The notes: generated by a model from the letters alone, not told the origin. Shown: positions 45,510 through 57,515, counted from the first letter of the stretch. The stretch: DNA of 64,000 nucleotides from Pseudo-nitzschia pungens (GCA_037355855.1 CM074765.1:3906001-3970000); one strand, 5' to 3'. Made by a program: numbers and translations.

Positions 45510-46815
45510 CATTTTACTCTGGCTGTGAGTGACGGACAAAAATATTTGTTCATAAAAATTAATTGTTAACGCTAACTTCGTGTCATTGTACCATACCTAG
45601 ACATGAGTAACCGTAAGGTATCGTGCTAGACCATGTTGTAATTAGAACTAAGTATGAGTCAATAGGAATTCCTACCGGTAAGGTTACCATACTTCCGGTA
45701 ACGTGCTATTGTGACGTCGAAGACATCTTACTCGCACACGTGTTCCTCCTGTCGTTTGAAAAATCTTTCTTTTTAAGTCGGAGTATCTTACTACAGCCGT
45801 GCACCGCCAAATAGCGAGTCCTGTATCGTAAGGTTACACAGTCAAGGCGCTCTCTGACGAAGCACTATCAGATTCTCGTCTCAAAACACCAAAAACTCCC
45901 TCCCAAAACAATCCTTTTTTGAATGGAACGGTTGGAACGTACGGTAACTTACGTACGCTACAGTACTGGATCGGCACAAGCAGATGGTCATTCCCCAAAA
46001 CAATTACCCTCTACAAGTAAGGTTATCTTAGTCCTTTAAGGGGCAAATACTACAATTGATTTTCGGCGGTAGCCGTTAACGGAATAAATCAAATAATACT
46101 GACATTATCGGAAATCGTCCGCGTGCAGAGTTTTCGGTTTCAGCTCCAATGCTTACACTGAATTTTAACGATGAAAGCCAACGGAAAGGGAGTACGAAAC
46201 GGAGAAGCAAACGGAGTAGCAAACGGTCATGAAGAAAGTTCTCTCACTCGTAAAAGCACCGCTGTTGGACACACCGCCTCTCCACTGGAAAAGGCCGGAG
46301 GATTGTTTTGCGGTGCTCTCGTCTCGTTTGAAGACGATGATGGCCGGGGTGAAATTGTTCGTTCGCTACCGATACGAGGTATGTCGGCCGATGGTGTCTA
46401 CAACCGTTCTTCGAAATGGGCACGTCCAAAGAATATTGTTATACGAGTAATTACAACGCAGATGGATCAACATGAATATTATTTGTTATTGTTACAGTAG
46501 TGCTGAGGTTCATAGTAGCTGTGATGAAGCTTAAAAATTTCGTACATGCGTAACGTGTTCACGGTTGTACGAATACAAGCAACGGTACGGGCGTGTCGTC
46601 TTTTTCGTTCGATTCACTCGTGCGAATCCTTTTCCCGCCGTTGCCAAGGGATAGTGCACATTGGACCCATCGCGGTGACAGTGCTTGTCCGGGCCATTCA
46701 AGGAGGTACGATTGGGAAGGCAATACGAAAACCCTTCTCTGTTTCATCGCGGTATCAACGTCGCGACTACGTACTCCTCGAAGTTGTGTTTCTTGATTCG
46801 TCTGACTTCAAAAGA
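45510..46815. other. intergenic spacer
   Basis: It contains TACCGGTA/GTAAGGTTAC motifs near 45675-45700 and 45825-45840. A 109-codon frame at 46171-46500 is listed separately as doubtful. Confidence 0.5.
46171..46500 (+). CDS. doubtful small hypothetical protein
   Basis: The ATG at 46171 opens 109 codons. The start is rich in Gly, Asn and Ala and the middle is more ordinary (GLFCGALVSFEDDDGRGEIV). No domain, signal peptide or intron evidence. It may be chance. Confidence 0.25.
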   Translation: MKANGKGVRNGEANGVANGHEESSLTRKSTAVGHTASPLEKAGGLFCGALVSFEDDDGRGEIVRSLPIRGMSADGVYNRSSKWARPKNIVIRVITTQMDQHEYYLLLLQ

Positions 46816-47688
46816 TTAAGGAACACCTTTGTCGGCTCCACGGAGGAAATTCGTTGCCGATCGCGCCGTGCTTGTGCTACAGCATTTAGGACCGGCGGCA
46901 GCCTTAATCTTAGGACACAGGTTGGGCGTGAGAACTCCCATTTGCATGGCTTGATACAATCCTCCACAGTTCATCCATCCAACAATCCCTGTATCAACAG
47001 CCACACCTGTCTTGCTAGCCGGGACAGTTCCACCACTGCATAAATCGCATGGGTCATTGAGGTTTTGAGCGACGTTCGAGAAAGTGATTGTTTTACAGCA
47101 TCCTCCATCTTCGGCAATGAGCTGGTTCTGTCGGCACCACTGTTCTTTGGTGGAAACATCCTGTACACTTTCCTGCAGCGCTCCACAAGTCTTAGCCGTT
47201 CCAGAGGTCGAAAGGGACTTGTTTTCGTACCATACGCCCGCACAGATGGGGCAATCCACAGGCCAGGGTCTGGTGGCAAGAGTTCCGTATGATCCATTGC
47301 CGGTGATACCACCTCCACTGTTATTGCTGCTGTTATTGCTGCTGTTATTGCTGCTGTTATTGCTGCTGTTGTTGCTGCTGTTATTGCTGCTGTTGTTGCT
47401 GCTGTTATTGTTGCTGCTGTTATTGCTGCTGTTATTGCTGCTGTTATTGCTGCTGTTGTTGCTGCTGTTGTTGCTGCTGTTGTTGCTGCTGTTATTGCTG
47501 CTGTTGTTGTTATTATAGGTTGCACTGGGTCTCGAGGAGCTGTTGCTGTTCGTTGCCTTCTTGATGGAGTTTCTGCTGGCACCTCCTCCTGCACCTCCTC
47601 CGGTGGCAATGCTCTGCCTTTGGCTCGCTACCACGGACACCAGTGCAACAAAGTAGATGGCGAAAAGTATTGACTTTGCGGAATACAT
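46816..47688 (-). CDS. secreted Cys-rich protein with Asn/Ser tandem array
   Basis: 290 residues. A clear signal peptide (MYSAKSILFAIYFVALVSVVAS) is followed by a short Gly/Ser stretch and then about 65 residues of NNSS repeats, a flexible and potentially N-glycosylated spacer (many N-x-S sequons). The last 170 residues hold about 14 Cys in pairs (CPICAG; EDGGCCKT; CDLCSGG; GPKCCS), suggesting a disulphide-rich extracellular domain, perhaps cell-wall or surface associated. I do not recognise the domain by name. No intron is needed and ATG 47688 is the natural start. The repeat probably varies in length between strains. Confidence 0.75.
   Translation of the reverse strand: MYSAKSILFAIYFVALVSVVASQRQSIATGGGAGGGASRNSIKKATNSNSSSRPSATYNNNNSSNNSSNNSSNNSSNNSSNNSSNNSSNNSSNNNSSNNSSNNSSNNSSNNSSNNSSNNSSNNSGGGITGNGSYGTLATRPWPVDCPICAGVWYENKSLSTSGTAKTCGALQESVQDVSTKEQWCRQNQLIAEDGGCCKTITFSNVAQNLNDPCDLCSGGTVPASKTGVAVDTGIVGWMNCGGLYQAMQMGVLTPNLCPKIKAAAGPKCCSTSTARSATNFLRGADKGVP
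47318..47512. repeat. 12-bp coding minisatellite (GTTATTGCTGCT)
   Basis: About 16 units of GTTATTGCTGCT or GTTGTTGCTGCT. On the minus strand each gives Ser-Ser-Asn-Asn. One unit carries an extra triplet. Confidence 0.9.
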
Positions 47689-48597
47689 TGTGATTCGGTT
47701 TTTATAGCATGTGCCAATTGATCAAAATTGTCGCTTCCGAGTATCGCGTGTCATTTAGTGTGACAGATATCTGAGTTTGTGAGCACCTTTGGAACAACCT
47801 GAATTTGCAACCGACCAAGTTTCGGACAAAAACCGATACCGGAAGTGGTGGGCCGGAGCCCCCGTATCAAAGTTACGGACAAGACAACTTCACCACATCA
47901 TCACTCTAAGATCCGATCGCACCTCGTTCATAGTTCGATAGATACTGACAGTTGTTTTCTTCCCCAGTAAAATTTGAAAAACCGCCATTTTTTTTAAAAG
48001 ACTTAGAGATTGTCCCCACGCGATCAAACTCGGAGTTGAACGCAAAAGTATACTCCGAATTGTTATCTACAGCCTGAAAATAACGGATTTTTGAATTTCT
48101 ATTATGCCCCGCAATGCCTATATTGCACATATGCCAGTGAATGGCGCCTAAAGTCGGTTTGCGATCGCGCAAGGAGGTACACTTCAGACCATACACGACA
48201 CAAATGACGCAACAGCACATAAAAGGGATTGATTGAATTTTGCTGCAGTCGTTTATTCCGACACAAAAATCTGGTGATACTTTTTCAAGTTGTCCGATGG
48301 ATCGCCATCGTTCTCTCAAAATAATAGTGGTAAAAGTATCAAAACAATTTTGATACTAAGCATACCGTAGAGAGAGGGAAATAGGACCATTCGAAAAGAC
48401 GTGTGACCCGCCGAAAAGGAGTTTTTAGCACACGAGGTCTGAACTTCGAGTAGGATGTAAGTAGATTTTGATACGACGTACTTATGCCGTGGTAGAATAC
48501 ACGTGGGAAAAACATAACCGGTACAAGCATACGGGTGTACGGACGGTACGGTATTTCCATCCTTGATTTTACGAATACAATGTTTTGACGTTTAGGT
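47689..48597. other. intergenic spacer
   Basis: A frame at 47906-48319 (minus) lacks a good ATG near its start and has no domain. Nothing else is supported. Confidence 0.5.
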
Positions 48598-48903
48598 TTA
48601 CTGTAACTCTGGTTCTGAGTCCCAGATGCGCTTTTTGTCGAAGAATTTTAGTCCGAGAAGGAAAATAATTGCGGCCCAAAAAAGGGAATAAACGACCCGA
48701 CGAAATAGTTCGATAGTGGCTTCAACCCTTGATGCGAGGGAGAGGCCAAGACAGAGACCAAGACAGACCAAGACACAGACCAAGACTCTCCAAATTCTTT
48801 TGTCCAAATTTTTGTCCAAATTTTTTCCCAAATTTTTTGTCCCGTCGAAGTGATGTGGAATGCCGAGTCGGAACAAGAAGTGTGAAGGACAGTTTTCTTG
48901 CAT
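48598..48903 (-). CDS. possible small two-span membrane protein
   Basis: The ATG at 48903 gives 101 residues with two hydrophobic stretches (VLVCVLVCLGLCLGLSLA and VYSLFWAAIIFLLGLKFF) and charged ends. Part of the frame crosses short tandem repeats (GACCAAGACA and TTTTTGTCCAAA types), which would give Leu/Asn/Lys repeats by chance, so it may not be real. Confidence 0.3.
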   Translation of the reverse strand: MQENCPSHFLFRLGIPHHFDGTKNLGKNLDKNLDKRIWRVLVCVLVCLGLCLGLSLASRVEATIELFRRVVYSLFWAAIIFLLGLKFFDKKRIWDSEPELQ

Positions 48904-50530
48904 CAGAAGACTCTTTTAAAAGTAATCGACTTTTGGAAACCATTTATTGATGGAGTATGGATGGATGAGTTTCTACAGTATTACAAGTATGATGATGATT
49001 TGCTTTGCATTACAGTGGACATTGTAAACTGTATTCCTGATGTGTTAGTAAAATACAATAGTAAAGATGATGTAGTTGATAGTACTAGATGGACAAATGG
49101 TGTCAGCCACTTGAGCCAGCACATGAAACTCAATGCCTTCATCAAGTCAGTTACTAAATACTACTGTATCCTGAACAAAAGGATGCAAAGAAGTAATGAA
49201 TTGGGGGCTAATGCAATGCAAGAGTCATGAACTTTTTTTGACTGATGCACAATCATGCTGGCCTTCTTCTATTGTGCCTGCTAAGTTTCTTTGCTTGCAA
49301 CAACCACCTGTCCCAGGAATTATTTCATGGTTGCATACTATGATCAACCAAAATATAACTTTCCTGACTTTGATTTGACAGACCTATGGGAATTTTTCAT
49401 TTCATACAACTTGCATTTGAAAGTTTGCAATTAAATTGGATCCCCATTCCTGAACTTCCAAATACAAGAATGATCAGAATAGGATTGGAACATGATTATG
49501 CTATGCTTCAATTCAAGTAGTATCAATTTCCAAAGGTTTAATTTTTTTGTTCATAGTAATGGGGTTCTCAAAGAGTGGATAGGGGAAAGTAGCTATGTTC
49601 TTTGTAGTTCATATAGCCCCCATCATTGCACAATGGATAGAATTGCTATTGGTTCTTTAATTTTTACTTCACTTTCTGACATCTGCTGTTCAAAATTAAT
49701 CTCTACAAGTAAAAGCATGTTCATTTTACAAACCAAAAAAAGAGATATCAACAACAAGGAGCAACTTGTATTAAAATGTTTTAGGATTGGCAAGCACTTT
49801 TACCTTCATTGCCAAGAAATGATTAATTGTCTTGCTTGTTGTACAACATAGGGTGAACTTATTTATGTACTAGGAACCAAGGTTTGGTTTCCAGATTGAG
49901 GTTACTCTGGACCTTGAGGATGTGATTATTGTCTCCATTAGGTTCACCTTGTTTGCTCTTTGAAGATGGAAAACAAAACATAAAAAATAATATAATATCA
50001 TGGAGCTCCCTTAAAAAAAAGATTTCATTTGTTTCCATGCACATATTCTAATAATGTAGTATTCAGGGAATATCTTGTTGGTCCTACCAAGTGAAGACTA
50101 AAGTTTGAATCCTAGTACCAAATATGCACAGATTGTAACAAACATCAAAGCAATTTACTTTGGAGATAAGTATTACTGATGTCAAGTGTCACCAAGCCCT
50201 TTCATGTTTTGGCACAGCAAACTCAGAACTGCTTGTATTCAATAGCCCACAGGTAATCTTGATTTCTCTATTTACCAGAAGCGACATCATAAGAAGATTG
50301 TTACTTAAAACCATCTTTATTTATCCATCCACCTTCTAAAAATTGAAGTACAACTTCAACACACATCCTTCTACTGAACTAGCTATTTGTGCAGTTTTAC
50401 TTGTGCAAATAGAGAAAAATCTTTTTTGATGAAAGGCTTCGTTTGTAAAACTATCTTTATTTATCTATCAACCTTTTCAATCGAATTAAGTTAGACACAC
50501 ATCCTTCAACTATATCTATTTTTTGTGTAA
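48904..50530. other. AT-rich block of unclear origin
   Basis: Its base composition is clearly more AT-rich than the neighbouring genes and it lacks the TACCGTA motifs until 50530. Broken frames such as 48898-49230 (plus; WKPFIDGVWMDEFLQYYKYD) look protein-like but end early and match no family I know. A diverged tandem pair lies at 50307-50392 and 50446-50527. It may be a decayed transposon or transferred DNA. Confidence 0.45.
50307..50527. repeat. diverged direct repeat pair
   Basis: The two copies (about 50307-50392 and 50446-50527) share CTTTATTTATC, CACACATCCTTC and TTTTTGTG or ATTTGTG in the same order. Confidence 0.6.
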
Positions 50531-51076
50531 TCTCGACCTCCCGTATGGGTCCGTACCGGTACAAATACGTCTCTTTCTGGCCCCGTAGTCAACCTTAACC
50601 AATGTACGGTAAGGCGCGCCACAGAAGTTGTTCTTGACACAAAGACTTTCATGGAGTGCCATCAATCAACCTACGAGTATAACCTTAAGGTAAGGTTTAC
50701 CGGCACGAGTATTCGCGGGATGCAATCACAGTCCACATTAAGAACCTTCGGGAATTTAATTTTTGATATCCGTTCTGTTCCTGTGACGCAGGACGAGAGT
50801 CGAAGGCAATCGAATGGTGTCAACGTCACCGTAAATCGATGTTCTTCGTCTTTGAACAATGCCAAGAATTCAGCCAATCAGAAATCATAGGAGGCGCATT
50901 CTCTACGCGCACGTTTTCTTCTCTGATGTTCCAAGGGAAAATCCTAAGGGGCCCAATCAAATCTAATCAAAAACTAAGACTCCATTTTCACATCAAACGT
51001 ACAACTTACTTCCAATCTTTCGAAGCACTGCGAATGAACATCACATTTTTCATGTCTCCATCATCGTTACTGTACC

Positions 51077-53194
51077 ATGCTTTCGCAATTTAAGTCGAGA
51101 GAACTCGTACCTGCTCAGACGGAAGAATCTTCAAAGCAGGAGCCCGTCGCGGTAGCTCTACAAATCACCAAGTCATTCGACGAGGAGCAACAAGCGGCAG
51201 CCCGTTTAACCTGCGATGCATTGTGTTCCTTGGCCAACGGTACCAATGCAACATCGACAACCACCGCACCTTCTCCTGCCGGTGTCGCTACTCCTTTGAT
51301 CTCCATAGCCCTTCCGAGTCAACCGCTTCTTATGCATGGCTTTGTCCCTCAGAATGCCATCGCTCCTCCTACTGCTACTGCTAGAGTTCTTTCTCCCCCG
51401 AAAACCTTGTCGACAATAACCACAAAATCTACCGGTGCGACCACGATTAGCTCTCCCGCTAGCAACAGCAGAGCTTCTACGAAAATCAAGGCTTGCCCCA
51501 AACAACATCAGCTTCCATTGTTTCTTAGTAGTAAGTATTTCCGTAATTCCATTTTTTACAAGGAACTTCGTGGGAGAAAGGAATCCTGGACCACACAGGA
51601 CCAAGATTCGTGGGCGTAGATTTTTCTTTCGCCTTCCAGAATGTTCTGGAACAATCTCGCGCGCTGTCGTCTGCATTCGTACGTCGTGCGTGTTTCGGCA
51701 TGTTCATCAAAAGAAAAATTATCGTCTCCGACTGATGTTCCGATTTCGAATGAATTGAGAGTGAATGACAGTCGGTTGTCGGACGCATCTTACAAAAGCA
51801 ACGAGAACACTATCTCATGCTTTCACGTAGGGATATCTCAACCATCTATGTCATTATTCATTCTCTCCACATGCAATGGAACCGTTGGGATGATAAACCC
51901 ATGTCGTGGGCATGTTCTGCGCTTTTTTCTGTAGTTTTTCTGTTGCGATTTTTCTCAGTCAAACATTTTTTTCTTCGTTTCCCGCGTCTCTCCTACAGAA
52001 ACCTACCACATGATCGATCGGTGCGATCCAGACGTCGCAACTTGGTCTGCAACAGGAGATAATTTCGTCGTGAAGAATGTAGAAATGTTTGCTAGTACTG
52101 TGCTACCAATGTATTTTAAACACAGCAACTTTTCCAGTTTTGCACGGCAGTTGAACTTTTATGGCTTTCGGAAACTTCGGTCGGATCCCATCCTCACTAA
52201 CGACGTAGATCCACAGACAGCTGCGTACGTTCGATTTTATCACGAAAAATTTCAAAAGGATCGTCCTGAGCTACTACACAGCATCAAGCGTGCGACGAAA
52301 TCGGATCAACAATCGAAGGACGACGTCGACGATCTGAAATCCCAGGTGTTCAAGCTGAAGAAATGCGTCCTCGACATGTCGACCCAAATGGAACGAAAAA
52401 TATCGGAAATGAATTATGAATACAATCGAAAGATAAATTGTTTGAGGGCCGAATACGAGAAGCTCACAGGTTTAGTCGCGCAACTTTTGCAACAACAGCA
52501 TCACCAATTCTCTCAGTCTTCATCACCACAGCAGCACCAACAGCAGCAGCACCAACAGCAGCAGCACCAACAGCAGCAGCACCAACAACAGCATATACTT
52601 CCAAAACACGTCGCATCACCACTGTCTTCGCATCGCGTTCATGATGTGCCGAATCCTCCACTCCCTCCCGTCGTTGAAACCACTACTTCGATTCCAAACA
52701 TAAGTAGCGCTACGACATCCGTCAATACGTGCAACAGCGGGGGATTGTCTACCACAACAGCTACTATATCATCTTCCTCCTTGTCTTCCAACACCACTGC
52801 GACTCCTCCACACACGATCACTTCACAAACCATGGGTCAAGAACAGCAACAACAGCAAAAGATGCAATCTCTCTCGCACGTAGTCGCAATGAGTCTGATG
52901 GAATCTTCCTCCTTGTCTTCCAACACCACTGCGACTCCTCCACACACGATCACTTCACAAACCATGGGTCAAGAACAGCAACAACAGCAAAAGATGCAAT
53001 CTCTCTCGCACGCAGTCGCAATGGGTCTGATGGAAAATGCGACGACGTTACTGGCCCCTGCGTCCGACGCATACCTGAATCCTGGGACGACACCGTCGGC
53101 AGAGGGTGGCTCCAGCTCCAACAAACGAGCACATTCGGACGGTGTAACAACAACTGGGAATGCACCACCGACCGTTCGAGTCAGAACAGATTAA
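51077..53194 (+). CDS. heat-shock-factor family transcription factor, two exons
   Basis: Exon 1 51077-51530 and exon 2 51999-53194 join across a 468-base GT-AG intron, which splits the codon of a Lys (FLS|K TYHMIDR), giving 549 residues. The DNA-binding domain (about 147-245) has the HSF hallmarks: TWSATGDNFVVKN, FKHSNFSSFARQLNFYGFRKL and FYHEKFQKDRPELL. A coiled coil follows (about 262-320; LKSQVFKLKKCVLDMSTQME), the trimerisation region. Next is a Gln/His tract from a CAGCAGCAGCACCAA repeat (52532-52592), then Ser/Thr-rich sequence with a 44-residue direct duplication, and a basic end. HSFs bind inverted GAA elements in the nucleus; diatoms have an enlarged HSF family, so a heat-specific role should not be assumed. 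The long N-terminus (1-146) is low complexity. ATG 51077 is the first in exon 1. Confidence 0.92.
52771..53034 (+). repeat. 132-bp tandem duplication inside the HSF gene
   Basis: Copy 1 52771-52902 and copy 2 52903-53034 differ at only two or three positions. Each encodes 44 residues including QEQQQQQKMQSLSH. Confidence 0.95.
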
Positions 53195-54192
53195 TGTTGT
53201 TTGTAAAAAGTGGGGACGCTACACGTATCAGCCACACGATAATGCGAACGCGACGTGGCATCGTACGACATACATTGTTTCATATGGGGCCCAATGAAAT
53301 CAGCGACTTCGGACTGTATTCGATGGACGATTGTTTCAATCTCAATGCCAATGGGTATGGTAGTTGAGGTTTTAGTTGTGAACAAATTTGTAGCGAGAAT
53401 AAAGAATGGCAAACTTGCAGTAGCATGGAGTGTGTACTAGCCTAGGACCTAGTGGTAATTGCAACATATGTTTGTACTCACAACTGTCTTCGATATCACC
53501 ATGTTCCTTTTCATAAGTGATCCCAAAAAGGGAGCGAATTTTGTTGAGTCGGTGGCTCATGAAGATGAGAACAATTGACTTTGGCAGTGGCAATAGAAGG
53601 AATCTGGGCAAACGATATCACTATTACTCATAGTAATGTTGTGTGTGGTCCTTTTTGTACGACGTATAATCTTTGGGACATGGGTCCTACTCATGGTTCA
53701 TTGTACTATCTCTTTTTGATCAATCTCCCCACAACGGTAACTCGTTTCTTGTGTTTGTGTTTGTGTTTGTTTCTCAATCTCTTTTTCAAATTCGGACGCA
53801 ATGCAGAACATACAATCTGTTTTGTGCTCTCCAATTCCCGCAGTTGAATCTGGTTTCTCATCCCCCCTTCTTACTGAAATTCTTCCACCTCTCACTATGA
53901 GGAGACATGCAATCATAACAACATAATATACTCTATCAACATGTACGTCTTCCACCTCTCACTATGAGACATGCAATCATAACAACATAATATACTCTAT
54001 CAACATGTACGCTTCCATATTACTTCGTACTTTTATTCGTCAAACCCGGGCACAAAACACGACCAAGAGCGGACGGAAAGGTTCACCAAAGCAGACGAGG
54101 TGAAAAATAGGGCGAAACCACGAAGAAGGACAATAAAGAAATTAACGATTTAATACTCAAGAAATGGGCTCTTGTGTAACAGCGAAAGCTAT
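53195..54192. other. intergenic spacer between HSF and tRNA-Leu
   Basis: No gene is supported. It contains the 67/64-bp duplication at 53881-54011. Confidence 0.6.
53881..54011. repeat. 67/64-bp direct tandem duplication
   Basis: Unit 1 53881-53947 and unit 2 53948-54011 run from TCTTCCACCTCTCACTATGA to CAACATGTACG and differ by one 3-base gap (GAGGAGAC against GAGAC). Confidence 0.95.
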
Positions 54193-54199
54193 GACATCG

Positions 54200-54238
<39 letters not shown>

Positions 54239-54272
54239 TTCGTTGGCGCAGGTTCGAATCCTGCCGATGTCA
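54193..54272 (+). tRNA. tRNA-Leu (anticodon UAG)
   Basis: An 80-base class II tRNA. The acceptor stem is GACATCG/CGATGTC with discriminator A. The D region is GTGGCCGAGTGGTCTAAGGC, the anticodon loop TTTAGGC gives UAG (reads CUA), there is a long variable arm, and the B box is GGTTCGAATCC. No intron. Confidence 0.95.
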
Positions 54273-54275
54273 ACC

Positions 54276-54280
54276 TTTTT
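54276..54280 (+). terminator. RNA polymerase III T-run after tRNA-Leu
   Basis: Five T residues start three bases after the tRNA 3' end. Confidence 0.8.
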
Positions 54281-54914
54281 CTGCGCATGCACACCCCACA
54301 TATGCATCAAACTATGAAACTCTTTCAATCAATAAGTAATTACGTAGTATCTTGCAATCCTTATTTTGTCGTCTGTCATCCGGATACGATGTGGTAAGGT
54401 TACCTCTTAGCTTTGTGCGAAACTGAGACCATGGTTCGTCCAAAGATGACACGATACGCTCGAGCTCGAAACGTTTCTTTACGGGTGCGTACAATTTTTG
54501 TTCTCGTGATTGGAGACAAGCCAGTACGTGCTGTACGGGAGTAGGAGGGGTCATCACAATACTGTATTTTGCATCATGATGGACTACGTATTGTACAGTA
54601 GTACGGTGCGAGTACGCAATCGCCAGAATGGAATACCGAAAAGGAATTGGTCCACAAACAAGACTTTTAACTCTGAATGCCTAGTATGTTTCTATCGCAA
54701 TCGTCGGTGTCGGAGGGAGGCCCGCTCCGTGATGACGATGATGATGATGGGTGTTGGCGGAGCATGGTTCGTCCGGAACACGGCTTGGGTGGGAGGGTGC
54801 GTAGTAGTATTTGCCGTGCTTCGTACTAGCAGACGCAGAGCGCTAGATCCGGTGCCGGGGTCGACGCCGGGTTGCGATCCGACGCGATCGACCGAGTGAT
54901 TGCGGCGGGTTTGG
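54281..54914. other. intergenic spacer
   Basis: No gene is supported; convergent gene end at 54915. Confidence 0.6.
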
Positions 54915-55700
54915 TTACGCCTCCCCGTCCCCGTCCTCCACCACCGCCACCTCCCGGAGGCTCCGCTCGATCTCGTCCACGAGCGTCGACGGGGCCGGTC
55001 CGCTCTCGGCGGTTGCATCGGCGGTCGCGTCGCTCTCGCCCGGACCCTCGGTCGCCGCTCCGCCGCTCCCGGCCCGGCCGCTCCCGACCTTTTTGGGCAG
55101 ATCCGCGCTCCGGTTCTTCCACAGGCCGCCGTACCGGTAGTGGGGATGGGTCGCCGCCACTCCGTCCGGAACGCCCCCGCTGACGCCCCTCCAGCACCGG
55201 CCGCAGACCATTCGGAATCGCCCGGATTCGTCGACGGTGCAGCGGATCAGCAGGTCGGAGGGGGTCGCGCACAGGTCGCAGGGCTTGCGGCCGACGTCGC
55301 TCGGGGCGACGCCCATGCGCTTGAGCCGGCGGGCCTGTTTCCGGGCCCGGAGGGCCTCCTTGCGCTGCTTGCGGAGGGCCCGGCGGGGATCGTCGTCGTC
55401 GCCGCCGTCGCCGCCGGAACCGGATGCCGCGGAACCCACCGAGGCCGAGTCGTTGTCACAGCAGGAGGCACTCCCCGGCAATGACTTTTGCGATGGCAAT
55501 GGCAATGGCAATGACAATGGCACTTGCTGTTGCTGCTTGGCCATTTGCTTGCGCTTGGCGTTGCAGCTCTTGCTGCAGGTCGTGACCTCGTCCCAGACGC
55601 GCTCCCATTTTTTTCTCCAGGTAAAGGGCCGGTGGCACACCACGCAGACCTTGGAGGGGAGATTCTCTTTCGCGACCGTCTTGCCCTTTTGGTTCTTCAT
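54915..55700 (-). CDS. DUF2256 zinc-ribbon-like protein
   Basis: 261 residues from ATG 55700 ([17 protein letters not shown]). Residues 13-45 are the DUF2256 signature: C-x2-C, then [16 protein letters not shown], then C-x4-C, a small metal-binding module found from bacteria to algae and of unknown function. A second pair of Cys clusters follows (CDLCAT and CGRC around 155-185), then an acidic C-terminus. The middle has a Lys/Arg-rich helix ([20 protein letters not shown]), perhaps for nucleic acid binding. The frame stays open upstream to 56051 with a Ser/Ala/Arg-rich sequence that could be an organelle presequence, but it has no ATG, so any such extension would need another exon. Confidence 0.75.
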   Translation of the reverse strand: MKNQKGKTVAKENLPSKVCVVCHRPFTWRKKWERVWDEVTTCSKSCNAKRKQMAKQQQQVPLSLPLPLPSQKSLPGSASCCDNDSASVGSAASGSGGDGGDDDDPRRALRKQRKEALRARKQARRLKRMGVAPSDVGRKPCDLCATPSDLLIRCTVDESGRFRMVCGRCWRGVSGGVPDGVAATHPHYRYGGLWKNRSADLPKKVGSGRAGSGGAATEGPGESDATADATAESGPAPSTLVDEIERSLREVAVVEDGDGEA

Positions 55701-57515
55701 GGCCAACAGGGTGGTGGCGGTAAAGCGGCGGCGTTGTTGTTGGTGGTGGTAGCGGAGATCTGCGACGGCAATGCGTTGGGAGACGTTTGCGCTCGCGCTC
55801 GTGGTCGTGCGGGAAGCCCCTGCCGAAGCAACCGTTCGAGCCGGAGCCAGCGCGGAAACCAGCGCGGGACGAAAAGCTCGGAAGCTGCTGCTGCTGCTGC
55901 TGCTGCTGCCGCGACTCGTCGCTGCCGCGAGAAGAGTGGCAATGGTGACGAAACAACGGCGTGGAGACGGAATGGTGGCGGCTTTTGTTGTTGTTGTTGT
56001 TGCTGTTGTAAATTTCGAATCGAAAGAGGACGGAATGAATGAATCAATCAACCATCAACAATCAACAATCGGATAGTTGTCGCCGAGTCCGAGTGGGTTG
56101 AGTTATCGTTCCTTCGATGCTTTGAACCGCAATGCATTCCGGAGGATTCGTTGCAGAGTAATTCCTCGTATCGTACGTACAAAGAACGCATTGTGTTTCC
56201 TCGGGATGCATGGTCGGCTCCTACAAAATTCGCAGACGGTACGGTATGTGGTAGGGTTTACCGGTAAGTTACGGTATGATTCGACAACGACAGCGATGAT
56301 GGGAGGGAACAAAACAAAGGAAGTGTGAGTCAGTCATCACGCACGGTAAGGTTTACGGAGTAAGATTTGCGGTGAGGTACGGTGACCTTACTGGTGTTCT
56401 GTAACCTTACCGGTAGGGCCATACTTCGTCGGAGTGACGAAGTGAGAAAGGGTGATCACGGATCTGCATAATCTTACCGTAATTACGGTTTACGGTAAGG
56501 CTACGGTCTTTACGGGGAAGTTACCCGCACCCGCATGGAATGAGTGAGCGAGTCAGTCCCTGATGATTCATTCCCCAACCACTCGACCATCAACATACCT
56601 TCGACATCTCAAATTAGAGATAGTCCTACATAATATACCGTACATATGGTATGCACAGTCGTTTAGTCGTGTTTCGTGATGGAAGATTCTGGTCTACGTT
56701 ACACTACGAGTAGCGTACGTAAATAATGTTAGTAGCCGGAGTAGTACGGGTAAGGTTTAATTATGATAGAAAATACGATACAATACTCGAGGAGCACTGT
56801 GTTGCATCAAACGCCTACCGAACGGCAATCCCGATGATTTTTAGGCGATCGGAACGACCTGGAAGGATAAGCCCTTCAACCAAAAATGGTCTTCTTTGGT
56901 GCCAATAATTCGGCACGCACGGTGATGATAGAACGCAACGAGGAGGACCGGAGGATCAAAGAATGAATCCTCAAAGAACAAAAACCGACGACCATCAGAT
57001 CTACCGGTAAGACTTGGTGAGATCTCACGTCTCGCACCGAGATCCCATCCCATCTCATCTCATCTCATCTCGTTGTTTCTTGCAAAATAATATTATACAA
57101 TATTTCTAGCTCATGGTTAGCGGCACGGTACCCGACCATCCAACAGATTTTTTGTCGGCGTACAAGTATCTTACCGGTGCTCTACCGAGAAACGAACAAC
57201 TCACAACTCACAACTCACAACGCGCAACCGACTGACCGCACGGCGAGACGGGATTGTTTTCTGGAAATGCTGCCGAGCTATCGAGATGGACTGATTTCAC
57301 CGGTATGATATGCACGCAAGCGAAGCAAAAGCCAACTCGTTTCGTTTCGTTTCGTTTCGTTTCGTTTCGTTTCGCAAGGTTCCTTGTCAAACCATCCGCA
57401 AGAGTGTCTCGCCCCTAAATTACAAGTGACAATATCGCAACGAACAAACAGCACAAACACCACAAACACACACGCGACGCTATTCCCGCAATAAGCCACG
57501 GAGCACAAGAATCAA
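55701..57515. other. intergenic region dense in GTAAGGTT/TACCGGTA motifs
   Basis: The part next to 55700 may be 5' exon or leader of the DUF2256 gene. Motif clusters occur at 56345-56410 and 56470-56520. A TTTCG run lies at about 57337-57374 and a CATCT run near 57050-57070. No other gene is seen. Confidence 0.5.

Noticed and set aside
47084..47518. poly-Leu frame on the plus strand (144 codons)
   Set aside because: It is the reverse reading of the Asn/Ser minisatellite of the secreted protein.
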